In this document: piece by piece, positions 1-13,600 of the stretch
Layout: each line of letters begins with the position of its first letter
Numbering within the stretch: position 1 is the stretch's first letter
Program-made: the position numbers and the translations under genes
The notes under the pieces: generated by a model
What the model saw: the letters and a program-made list of their open reading frames with translations, nothing else
Database searches by the model: none
What the model was told of the DNA's origin: nothing
Assembly (NCBI GenBank): GCA_018780435.1
Contig: JADMJS010000422.1
Location: 1-42,513 of the forward strand
Reading direction: 5' to 3'
Source: Myxococcales bacterium
GTDB taxonomy: Bacteria; Myxococcota_A; UBA9042; GCA-2863065
DNA: 42,513 bases

Positions 1-728
1 CCTACCTCACCTGCGCCTGGACCGAGTGTCAGGTCTACGGCGGGCTCAGCAAGGAGCAGGCGGCGACCAACGCGGCCGTCCAGCGCACTCGGGGTCAGAT
101 GCTCTTCAGCGGCGAAGAGCGTATCGTAGACAGCGTCTATCACGCTTGCAGCGGCGGACACACCGAACACAACGAGAATGTGTGGACGGGCGCACCGAAC
201 CCGGTGCTCCGTGGCCACCTCGACGCGCCCGACGACGTGAAGGCGCCATGGCCGGCCGGCACCGCTCCGAACGACGAACAGCTCTTCGCGTTCCTGTCGA
301 CGAGCCCGAAGCGCTACTACCCCGGCTCGAGCCCGAAGACGAGCCAGGTCTTCCGCTGGACCGAGTCCATCCCCCGCGCCAAGCTCGATGAGATGGTGAA
401 CGCCAAGGCCCGAATCGGCTCGGTCATCGAGCTCAAGGTCCTTACACGCGGCGTGAGCGGACGCGCCAAGTCGTTGTCCATCGTCGGTCAGGGCGGCAAG
501 ACCCAAGTCGACGGCGAGCTCACGATCCGCCGCCTCTTCGGCAACCTACGCAGCTCGATGTTCGTCATCGAAGAGACCCCAACCGCGTGGCGCTTCGTGG
601 GCGGCGGCTACGGCCACGGCGTGGGCATGTCGCAGTACGGCGCCATGGGCATGGCCGAGATGGGCAAGAACGCCGTGCAGATCCTCGGGCACTACTACTT
701 GGGTGCACGGGTCGAGAAGCTCTACTAG
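1..728 (+). CDS. SpoIID/LytB domain protein, 3' part
   Basis: The reading frame is open from base 3 and its start lies left of the window. The visible part is the C-terminal two thirds of a SpoIID/LytB domain. Recognisable family blocks are VYGG near the left edge, the HACSGGHTEHNENVW block with its paired Cys/His, and the closing GGGYGHGVGMSQYGAMGMA block followed by ILGHYYLG. In sporulating Firmicutes SpoIID is a lytic transglycosylase that cuts denuded peptidoglycan glycans. In Gram-negative bacteria of this type the homologues are predicted envelope proteins acting on peptidoglycan, with unknown physiological role. The TAG stop overlaps the TAG stop of the convergent fragment on the other strand through one CTAG. 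The family assignment is firm; substrate and localisation are inferred because the N-terminus is missing. Confidence 0.88.
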   Translation, partial: YLTCAWTECQVYGGLSKEQAATNAAVQRTRGQMLFSGEERIVDSVYHACSGGHTEHNENVWTGAPNPVLRGHLDAPDDVKAPWPAGTAPNDEQLFAFLSTSPKRYYPGSSPKTSQVFRWTESIPRAKLDEMVNAKARIGSVIELKVLTRGVSGRAKSLSIVGQGGKTQVDGELTIRRLFGNLRSSMFVIEETPTAWRFVGGGYGHGVGMSQYGAMGMAEMGKNAVQILGHYYLGARVEKLY

Positions 729-1087
729 AGATTGCCGGTGTCGGTAAGCCGCTTCTTCGCGGCCTTTCGGAGCGTCTCCCGGACCTTGGTGGACCTCATG
801 ATGCGGTGCAGCTCGGAGATGGGCAGCACTGCGATGAGGCGCAGCGCGATCTCCTGAGGTGTCGAGGGGTTCTGGACCAGGTTCATCTGGAAGTTGAGGC
901 GTGAGATGAGGCGTTTCTGGTTCGCGATCCACCTGAGCGCTTCGGCCGACACCGCAGGCATTGCGGACCACTCCTCGAGCTCGGCGTCGGACGTCTTCGG
1001 GTTGGTCATGACGACGAGATGGAGCTGCTTCTCGACGTCTCGGATGAGCACTCTACGGAACCGTTCGGCGACGACTCCGTCCACCAA
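725..1087 (-). pseudogene. Truncated copy of PilZ-like protein C-terminus
   Basis: This 120-codon frame matches the last ~105 residues of the intact protein encoded at 3022-3978, from VLIRDVEKQLHLVV to TDTGNL. It lacks the PilZ-like part and the Ala/Pro/Glu linker. The first dozen residues (from TTG at 1087) have no counterpart in the intact copy, and I see no Shine-Dalgarno sequence. The DNA is identical to the intact copy for the last 165 bp of the gene and about 90% identical upstream of that, before similarity ends near 1055. The most likely reading is a 3' gene fragment left by duplication or recombination. It could still be expressed as a small protein, because the frame is intact and many changes are conservative. 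Confidence 0.7.
729..893. repeat. 165-bp perfect direct repeat, copy 1
   Basis: This stretch is identical base for base to 3026-3190, in the same orientation, 2297 bp apart. Weaker similarity (about 90% by eye) continues to roughly 1055 and 3352. It covers the 3' end of the PilZ-like coding sequence. With copy 2 it brackets the nuclease and the small antitoxin-like gene. Confidence 0.95.
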
Positions 1088-1172
1088 GAATGCGAGGTCC
1101 CCGGTCAGGTGATTTGCTGACCGGGAGGATGGGAGTACCCGTCAGTCAGCGGGCGCCATCTTCCGCGCGGCC

Positions 1173-2402
1173 CTATGGAGTGCCTTGGTTGCCCAACTCG
1201 ATCAGAGGGAGGACGAGAGCCCGCACGCCAGACAACTCCGCATGCAACCTGTCCAGCCGCTTCTTGGCGGCCCTGCGTATGACATCGACATCGGGTTCGT
1301 CGTCGTCGTTCCATCGCAGAAGGTGTTCGCGGCTCGTGACCCGAGTGAACTTGTCTCGAATGGGCGCGTTGCCCTTTCGCTCGAATCCGAGTGCGGCCCC
1401 ATTGGTGAGTAGGGCCTCGATGATTCGGCGCCGGAGCTCGAGGTCCTTCATTCGGCCAACCTCGGCATAGAAGTCGAGACTGCCTTCCTCGACCTCGAGC
1501 CTCAGACCGATCCAGTAGCGAGGATCGTCAACTGGCTCAGACGCAAGGTGTGGCAGCCATGCCAGCCAGTTTTGAGGGACAAAATCGATGTACCGAGCGG
1601 CCCTGTGGAAGACATGCCATCGCCCCTCCTCGTGAAGGAGCGCTTCCACCTCACCGAGAATGCCGGCCGACGGGCTACCAGCTCGTTCGAATATGAGTTG
1701 CAGCGCGCGGCGATGGTTCTTGTAGATTCGGCGACAAAGCTCGTCGATTTTAGAGTCGTCCATGAATCGAGCCCCAATTAGGCTGAGGTAGTGGTCGAGG
1801 AACACCAGAACATCGTCGCCGATGGAGTTCTCGTACGCTGCCCGGACACGAGTGAGAACTCTATGTATGTCGGCGTATCCATAGTGGACCCAGGCACCGT
1901 CGGAGGGCGGTTCAGCACCAGGCGAGAGAAATATGAACATTGTTGGCGCAGAGGGAAACTGCTCCAAAACAATTGAGCGATACCGGGCCAACTGATTGGA
2001 GTGCTCGTGCGAGTCGACCTTGTTCTCCACTGCCACCACGAAGGCAGGTTCCCTACAGGTGATCAGTAGGTCTATGTGCTTCCACTCACGCCTGACCTCG
2101 ACCCCGCGAAGTTCCGTTCCATCGATTTCTATAGGGGAAAGAGGGCGCAAATGCGGCTGCGCCAGTTTCAAGAGGTCCATGAGAATGGCCCGGAGGAACA
2201 GTGAGCCCTGACCGTGCGACTCGCCGGGGTCAAGGATAAATGCAAGGAAGTTCGAGTGACGAACCTCAGCTCGCGCTATGTTCAGGGCATCAAAGACGTT
2301 GAAGCGTCCCATGCGCGACTCAAGCGCGAGAAGGTCGTCGTTGTCGACCACGAAACGTTCAAGCTCAGCCAGATCCTGCAGGGAACGTGCGATAGGACTC
2401 AT
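1173..2402 (-). CDS. PD-(D/E)XK nuclease superfamily protein
   Basis: The protein has 409 residues from the ATG at 2402; a TTG at 2438 would add 12 residues and neither start has a clear SD. The N-terminal half has the layout of the PDDEXK_4-type nuclease family. It shows an EVRHSNFLAFILDP block with a following HGQG at residues ~46-65, an ID pair (D111), the core VENK (E126, K128) and QLARY (Q137). These fit the metal-binding D, ExK and Q of the restriction-like nuclease fold. The C-terminal ~250 residues are unassigned. Such stand-alone genes are common in accessory and defence regions, so a role in foreign DNA cleavage is plausible but not shown. The coding DNA looks clearly less GC-rich than neighbouring genes, suggesting transfer. 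No methylase accompanies it. Confidence 0.75.
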   Translation of the reverse strand: MSPIARSLQDLAELERFVVDNDDLLALESRMGRFNVFDALNIARAEVRHSNFLAFILDPGESHGQGSLFLRAILMDLLKLAQPHLRPLSPIEIDGTELRGVEVRREWKHIDLLITCREPAFVVAVENKVDSHEHSNQLARYRSIVLEQFPSAPTMFIFLSPGAEPPSDGAWVHYGYADIHRVLTRVRAAYENSIGDDVLVFLDHYLSLIGARFMDDSKIDELCRRIYKNHRRALQLIFERAGSPSAGILGEVEALLHEEGRWHVFHRAARYIDFVPQNWLAWLPHLASEPVDDPRYWIGLRLEVEEGSLDFYAEVGRMKDLELRRRIIEALLTNGAALGFERKGNAPIRDKFTRVTSREHLLRWNDDDEPDVDVIRRAAKKRLDRLHAELSGVRALVLPLIELGNQGTP

Positions 2403-2542
2403 AACCGTTACGCTACGTGAAAGGAGGCAACCCAGCAAACTCTGAGATGGTGGCTCGCAGCCGGCGCCGAAACGGGTCTGACTATTGGGTGAATCGTGCG
2501 GTGCGACGCAGCCGAGTCAACTGCAGATCCTTGAACACCGTT

Positions 2543-2842
2543 CTAGGTATCTGCGGGATTACTCGCGTGCCAATGCATGCCAATGAAGAGCAAGTCCGCA
2601 CTAGAGGTCAGGATCGCCTGTTCGATGTCGGCGTCCGTGAGTGGGCCCATATGAGAAGGCAAGACCACACGCCTTGCCAGCAACTCGGCGAGTGAGTGCC
2701 GGGTCCTTGCGAGGGGAACCGAACCCGTGGGGTCGACATCGAGGGCAATGAGCTCGATACGTCGGCCAAGGAGCGGCCGTAGGGCCGGAGCGGCATCCGC
2801 CAAGGCTTCATCAACGGTGGTGTCGAATCGGACCGCGTTCAT
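2543..2842 (-). CDS. Small hypothetical protein, antitoxin-like
   Basis: A 99-residue protein starting at the ATG at 2842, supported by AGGAG about seven bases upstream. It opens with a compact stretch rich in Asp/Ala (TTVDEALADAAPALRPLLG) and then a short strand-like segment (RIELIALDVD). This layout resembles small acidic proteins that often precede PIN-type or other toxins. No toxin partner is adjacent: the nuclease lies downstream across about 140 bp on the same strand. Function is unknown and the antitoxin idea rests only on size and general look. It is real by its SD, start and codon usage. Confidence 0.6.
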   Translation of the reverse strand: MNAVRFDTTVDEALADAAPALRPLLGRRIELIALDVDPTGSVPLARTRHSLAELLARRVVLPSHMGPLTDADIEQAILTSSADLLFIGMHWHASNPADT

Positions 2843-3021
2843 GGCTTGCTCCTACGCGCGGGCCGCCCCTCGCTACCCGCTGAGGCCCAGTCTAGCGTTG
2901 CCAGCGCCACCACGGCAGACATTTTCACTGGCGCCCTTCGTGCCGCTCCCGGCCGCTCGACGCACCCGTGTCTGAGCACGGCGCATCCGGGCCTTTCAGA
3001 GTTCGTAGGGCGCGGAGCGAC

Positions 3022-3978
3022 TCATAGATTGCCGGTGTCGGTAAGCCGCTTCTTCGCGGCCTTTCGGAGCGTCTCCCGGACCTTGGTGGACCTCATGATG
3101 CGGTGCAGCTCGGAGATGGGCAGCACTGCGATGAGGCGCAGCGCGATCTCCTGAGGTGTCGAGGGGTTCTGGACCAGGTTCATCTGGAAGATGGGGCGGG
3201 AGATGAGGCGCTTCTGGTTCGAGATCCAGCGCAGTGCTTCGGCCGAGACCGCCGGCATGGCCGACCACTCCTCGAGCTCGGCGTCCGACGTCTTCGGGTT
3301 GGTCATGACGACGAGGTGGAGCTGCTTCTCGACGTCTCGGATGAGCACTTTACGGACGGGACGGGTCGCCACACGCGCGAGTCGGATGCGCTCGCCGACC
3401 GTGAGCGCGCCGATCTGTCGGTGGAGCGGAACCGTGCTGGCCGGGTCGAGGAGGTTGAAGACGGACTTCAGCCGTTCGCGGGCCTCGGTGCCTGGCGCAC
3501 TCTCAGTGCTCTCGAGGGCGGCGGCGAGGTCGGCCTCGACGAGCGTACTGCCCGCGGCGACTTCGAGCGCGGCGTCGTCAGTGGGGGACTCGGTGACGGG
3601 TTCGGCGGCGGGCTCCGTGGCGAGCTCGACGGCGGGTTCCGGCTCGACCGCCGGCGGCGCGGGCGCGGGCGCCGCCACGGTCGCCGCCCGCACCGCGGTG
3701 CGCAGCGCGACCTCGGCGGGCCCGGAATCGAAGTGGACGAAGAAGCCGCCCGCGATGACGTTCACGGCCGTGCCCGTCACCTCGCAGCCGTGGCCCGACG
3801 GGAGGACGACCCGGACGTTCACGCGCGACAGCGGCCGAGGCGGGGCGTCGGTGGGGATGAAAGCGCCGCCGTGCACGAGCTCACGGTCGAGCACCTGCTG
3901 CGCTGCGGCGGGGTCGGAGAGGAGTCGCTGGTAGTCGGCCACGCCCCTGGTAGTCCATGAGGCGCGCGCGTCTGTCAA
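3022..3978 (-). CDS. PilZ-like domain protein with conserved C-terminal module
   Basis: 318 residues from a TTG at 3978; a GTG at 3942 (beginning VADYQRLL) is an equally possible start. Residues ~45-100 look like a PilZ-type beta-barrel (RVNVRVVLPSGHGCEVTG, then IAGGFFVHFD), a fold that often binds cyclic di-GMP in motility and surface regulation. The RxxxR part of the c-di-GMP site is not evident, so ligand binding is uncertain. A long Ala/Pro/Glu linker (~105-170) follows, then a compact helical module of ~120 residues beginning RKVLIRDVEKQ and ending TDTGNL. I do not recognise that module by name. The same module recurs as the fragment at 725-1087. Confidence 0.65.
   Translation of the reverse strand: MTDARASWTTRGVADYQRLLSDPAAAQQVLDRELVHGGAFIPTDAPPRPLSRVNVRVVLPSGHGCEVTGTAVNVIAGGFFVHFDSGPAEVALRTAVRAATVAAPAPAPPAVEPEPAVELATEPAAEPVTESPTDDAALEVAAGSTLVEADLAAALESTESAPGTEARERLKSVFNLLDPASTVPLHRQIGALTVGERIRLARVATRPVRKVLIRDVEKQLHLVVMTNPKTSDAELEEWSAMPAVSAEALRWISNQKRLISRPIFQMNLVQNPSTPQEIALRLIAVLPISELHRIMRSTKVRETLRKAAKKRLTDTGNL
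3026..3190. repeat. 165-bp perfect direct repeat, copy 2
   Basis: This is the intact-gene copy of the repeat at 729-893. It covers the 3' end of the PilZ-like gene. Beyond 3190 the two copies differ at roughly one base in ten until similarity ends. Confidence 0.95.
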
Positions 3979-3980
3979 TG

Positions 3981-4011
3981 GACGGTGTTAAGGGACGGTG
4001 TTAAGGGACGG
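3981..4011. repeat. 13-bp tandem repeat at a gene end
   Basis: The unit GACGGTGTTAAGG is present twice and followed by a partial third copy. It spans the TAA stop of the TPR protein gene (minus strand, TTA at 4001-4003) and reaches the start region of the PilZ-like gene. Because 13 is not a multiple of 3, copy-number change would shift the frame of any read-through. Confidence 0.85.
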
Positions 4012-5281
4012 CACACTCTTCGGGCTTGACGCCGGCTGCCTTGCACGCGGCGAGGCAGACGTCCTTGCCGCGCGACTTGTCGGCTTTCTGGCGGTAGAGC
4101 TGGCAGAGCGGCTGGAGCAGTTCCTGGGCCTGCGGCGCCTGTTTCCGGACGGCCTCGAACTCGGTGATGGCGTCGTCGAGGCGGCCGGTCTCGGCGAGGA
4201 CGCTGGCGAGGGCGAGCTTCAGATCCGGCCGCTTCGGCTCGGCCGCGAGCGCCTTTCGGAAGTAGGTCTCGGCGCCTTTCATGTCGCCCTTCGCGCCCGC
4301 AATCGCGCCCAGGATCCGGAGCGGTTCCGCCGACTTCGGGGCGAGCGTCTGCGCGGCGGTGGCATGCTTCAGCGCGACGTCGGGCTGGTTTTTGAGGAGG
4401 TAGAGCGTCCCGAGCGCGAGCTGGACGACCGGGTTCTTCGGGTCCTTCTCGACGAGCTTCTTGTAGAGCCGAAGCGCGTCGTCACCCGCCCCGAGCGTGG
4501 CGTAGGCGGCGGCGACGTTCTCGAGCGTCGCCGCGCTCCCGGACGCGCGCTTCTCGATGTCCGCGAGGGTCTTCTTCGACTTCTTCATGTCGCCCTTCTC
4601 CGCGTACAGGGCGGCGATTTGAAGCTCGGTCGCGAGGTCGTTCTTGTTCGACTTGAGGACGGCTTGGGCCTGCGTGATGGCCAGATCGTACTTCTTCTGG
4701 AGCCGGTAGATGACCATGAGACCACGCATCGCCTCGACGTTGCCCTTGTCGAGGCCGAGCACAGCTTGTTCGGCGGCGACGGCTTTGTCGTAGGCGCCCG
4801 CCGCGAGCTGTACTTCGGCGAGCAGGTGGTGGGACTCCCAGTCCTTCGGGTTGAGCGCTATCGCCTTCTGCGTGTAGTCGAGCGCCTTCGTGGGGTTGCC
4901 GCGACGCAGGTAGGTGAGCGCGAGGAAACGATGGCCCGACAAGGACTTGGGCACCTTCGTGAGGAGATCGAGGAAGGTCTTCTCCGCAGCGTCATAGTCT
5001 TGCTTCACGCCGTACGCGCGGCCGAGCGCGACGAGCGCGCCTTCGTGCCGCGGGTCGAGGCTCACGGCCGTCTTCAGGGTCGAGATGGCGACATCGATCT
5101 TGCCCGCCTTCTTGGCCTCGTTGGCGCTCTCGACGAGCGCGTCGACTTGCGGGTTGGCCGCGTGAGCGACCGGCGCGAGGCTCGCCGTCGCGAGCAGGAG
5201 CACCGAGAGCGTGTCACGGATCAGACGAGGCATGCGATGAAATGCATTTGAGGACGGGGACATAGGGCGCTTTGTGCTCAC
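4001..5281 (-). CDS. Secreted TPR-repeat protein
   Basis: 426 residues from a GTG at 5281 with an AAGGGA sequence upstream; ATGs at 5263 and 5233 are alternatives. The latter leaves a compact signal peptide (MPRLIRDTLSVLLLATASLAPVAHA) with an AHA-type cleavage site. The mature protein is almost entirely tetratricopeptide repeats, about ten units with the usual A-Y/F-P pattern (for example ALVALGRAYGVKQDYDAAEK and NPVVQLALGTLYLLKNQPD). A Cys-containing tail ends DVCLAACKAAGVKPEECAVP. It is probably a periplasmic protein-interaction scaffold. Its start is 18 bp from the stop of the large kinase/sigma-54 regulator, so the two are probably co-transcribed. Partner proteins cannot be deduced. Confidence 0.85.
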   Translation of the reverse strand: MSTKRPMSPSSNAFHRMPRLIRDTLSVLLLATASLAPVAHAANPQVDALVESANEAKKAGKIDVAISTLKTAVSLDPRHEGALVALGRAYGVKQDYDAAEKTFLDLLTKVPKSLSGHRFLALTYLRRGNPTKALDYTQKAIALNPKDWESHHLLAEVQLAAGAYDKAVAAEQAVLGLDKGNVEAMRGLMVIYRLQKKYDLAITQAQAVLKSNKNDLATELQIAALYAEKGDMKKSKKTLADIEKRASGSAATLENVAAAYATLGAGDDALRLYKKLVEKDPKNPVVQLALGTLYLLKNQPDVALKHATAAQTLAPKSAEPLRILGAIAGAKGDMKGAETYFRKALAAEPKRPDLKLALASVLAETGRLDDAITEFEAVRKQAPQAQELLQPLCQLYRQKADKSRGKDVCLAACKAAGVKPEECAVP

Positions 5282-5299
5282 GGGCGTTCCCTTGACGGG

Positions 5300-10534
<5,235 letters not shown>

Positions 10535-10695
10535 AGAGCATCGTGTGCGGCCAGTCGTGCAGTGGACTCAGCTAGCGCCGCTCTGCTACCGTCTCCCGCT
10601 GGGGTAGAGCGACCCGCGAGTGGACCGGCTTCGGCCTGGATGGGCACGTGGCCCGGTTGCGCGTGCGGCGACCGAACGGACGGAAGGTGAGAGCA
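10535..10695. promoter_or_regulatory. Divergent intergenic region
   Basis: This 161-bp spacer separates the leftward regulator from the rightward lipoprotein gene, so promoters for both should lie here. I searched for a -24/-12 sigma-54 element and found none with correct spacing: the GGCACG...TTGC pair near 10655 is several bases too long. An imperfect inverted repeat (CTACC/GGTAG) lies at 10586-10607. An AAGGTGAG-type SD precedes the ATG at 10696. Confidence 0.4.
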
Positions 10696-13600
10696 ATGCG
10701 ACGAACCAATGCGCTGAAGTGGCTGATCTCGATGGGAGTGATGGCCTTTGCCGCGTGCAGCGACCCCGAGCCGACACCTGCACCGACCGACGCCACCGAC
10801 GGCATCCCAGACACCGACGACAGCAGCGACGCGACCGATGACACGGAGGGCGGTGACGCCACCGATGGGTCGGATGACACCGACGGCACCGACGGCACCG
10901 AAGCCGGGACGGACACGACCGATGACACGGGCGGCACGACGGACGACGCGACGTCGGTGGACGACGCGGGCGATGACGTCGGCGATGACGTCGGCGACGA
11001 CACCGGCGACGACACCGGCGACGACGCCACCGACGGGACCCCCGTCTGCCCCTGCGCCCTCCCCGCTGGCGAGACCGACTGCGACTGGTGTGACCTCGAG
11101 GCTACCAATTGTTCGACGAACGCCGACTGCATCGCTGCGGCCACCGGGCTCGCCCAGGCCGGCAAGGTCAATGAGAAGACCGACGACCTCGGCGTCGTCG
11201 TCGGCGCCGATTACCCAGACTGCCACCTCCCGGTGTGTGAGGCCGGCCGATGCGTCCCACTCGCGCCGGTAGACGGCTGCTGCACTCAGCCGGCGGACTG
11301 CGGCTCGAGCGACTGCCTTCAGCCGAGCTGCGTGCCCGACACCAACGCCGCCCCGGCCGTCTCGGGCGCGGCGCTCGCGTACTGCCTCTTCGACTACTCG
11401 CTGGACCAGTGTTGCAATGGCGCCGGCGCGACGGTGCCGTTGAACGAGCAGTTCGAGACCTACACGACCGGCCTCACGGCCAACTGGTCCGCCTTCGACG
11501 CCAACACTGCCGACTCGGTCCGCTGGTGGGTGCTGAAGGCCGGTGACCCCCGCTGCCACAACGGCGGCTGCGTCCACCTCGGCTCCGGCAAGAACGAGGG
11601 CGGCGCCGTGTCGTGGTGTTACACGACCTACAGCGGTCTGCTCGACGCCGCGTGCCAGCCGCTGGGAGCGGCGACCAACACGATCCGCGGGACGCTCTTC
11701 TCGCCCACCATCCAGCTCACCGAAGCGACGGGGCCGGATGGCCAGCCGTGGGCCCTCACCTTCCGACTCCGCATGGAGGGCGACGCCGCGCCGGTGAACG
11801 CAGGCGATCTCGATTTCGGCGACGAATTGCAGGTCATCGTCAAGACGACGACGGACGAACACGTGGTGTTCTCCTCGGCCTCTTTCGACAACAACACGGC
11901 CGAACAGTACCGACTGGTCACGGTTGACCTGACCAAATGGCGCGGTCAGGCGATCCAGCTCGGCTTCGCGTACGACACGAAGGACGTCTCCGCCAATCAG
12001 GGCTACGAAGGCGTCTACATCGACGACGTGCGCATCGGATCGCTGTGCGGCACGACGGCCTGCGCGGACGCGACGTCGAGCTGTGCGGCGAGCGGCAGCA
12101 AGTGCGACGACACGCTGTGCGCCGAGCCGGCGCCGACGACCCCGCTCGCCAGCGAGGATCCAGAGGGGTTCTGCCTGGTTACCCCGAAGCCGGGTTGCAT
12201 CATCTGCATCACGGACGCTGACTGTGTGAGCGCCGACCCGAGCCTCGTCGGCTCCTGCCAAGCCAACGGAACCTGCACGTTCACCGCCTCCGTCTGCCCC
12301 CCGGTCGTGCTCGAGCAGCTCTTCGAAGCCGCGGTACGCCCGGCGAGCTTCGAGTACTTCGACGACACCTTCTGCGACCCTGATAACGCGTGGCTCTCCT
12401 CGAACAACCGCTCGTCGCAGGGGTCGCGCTCGCTGTACTTCGGCCACGAAGAGACCTGTGTCGGTGGTGACCCTGGCCAGTGCGGCGAAGGCGATTGCGG
12501 CAATACCACCTGCAATGACCAGCCCACCCGCGCCTGGTTCACGACACCGAAGGTCACGCTCCCGCCGTCGGAGACGGTGCTGGCCTTCGACCTCTTCTTG
12601 TCGTCGGAGTTCGAGTTCTTCCCGCCGCAGCCGAACTGCGGCGGCCCGGGCCAGATCCCGTGTACGGACCGCCTTCGTGTCATCGCGATCACGGGGCCGG
12701 CCGGCGCGCCGATCGAGACCGTGATCTGGGACAGCTACACCATCGGCGGCGACACGGGCTGCACCTTCGCCTCCGTGACGGTGAACGTGACCGACTTGCT
12801 CGGCTCGACGGACGCTCGCTTCCGCTTCGACTACGACTCGGGTGACAGCTTCTTGAACAACGGCGAAGGCGTCTATGTAGACAACCTCCGCATCTTCCCG
12901 ACGTGTACGGTCGAGGGCGAGACCTGCCCGAACGGCAGCGCATCCGAGTGTACGGTGACGAGCGCGTGCGAACAGGTCCAGTGCATCGCGGCGCAGTGCG
13001 TCCGGTCGGAGCTCCCGGCCAGCCAGTGCTGCGACACGGACAGCGACTGCGACGCCGATGGAAACGCCTGCACGCTTGACGTGTGCGACATCGCGACGAA
13101 GAAGTGCAAGCCGACAGAGCTCTCGACGCAAGTCACTTGTTGTCAAGCCGATGCGACCTACGAGTCCGAGAGCTTCGATGGCACCGAACTCCCGGCGGAG
13201 TGGACTACCGAGACCCCCGAGGGTTCGCCCGAGGCCGTCGCGTGGTACTTCAACGCGACCGGCGGCAAAGACGGCACGGGCGGGCTCGTCTTCAACAACG
13301 CGGCCACGGGTAGCTTCGAGAACGGCGCGGCGGTCATGGGGACCATCACGTCGCCGGCCATCGATGTGCCTTTCGGTCCGAGCCCGACCATTGTGTTCGA
13401 TCTGAAGCTCGACACGCAGTTCCGCGACTTCGACAAAGTCGACTACGAGGACTACCTCGTCGACTCGGAGCTCATCTGGCTCGACCGGCTCGCGGCGTAC
13501 GTCGCCATTGATGGCACGGAGAACTGGGTCCTCGTGTGGCGCAGCGACAACGACGACCCGGTCCCGGGTTCGACGTGGGAACGCGAAAAGGACGGCACGC

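Noticed and set aside
2417..2695. Short plus-strand frame with AAGGAGG just before the nuclease gene start
   Set aside because: The AAGGAGG sits inside the frame rather than a usual distance upstream of its start, and the product has no sensible composition.
10650..10672. Possible sigma-54 promoter (GGCACG ... TTGC) upstream of the 1325-residue lipoprotein
   Set aside because: Spacing between the GG and GC elements is several bases too long for a -24/-12 promoter.
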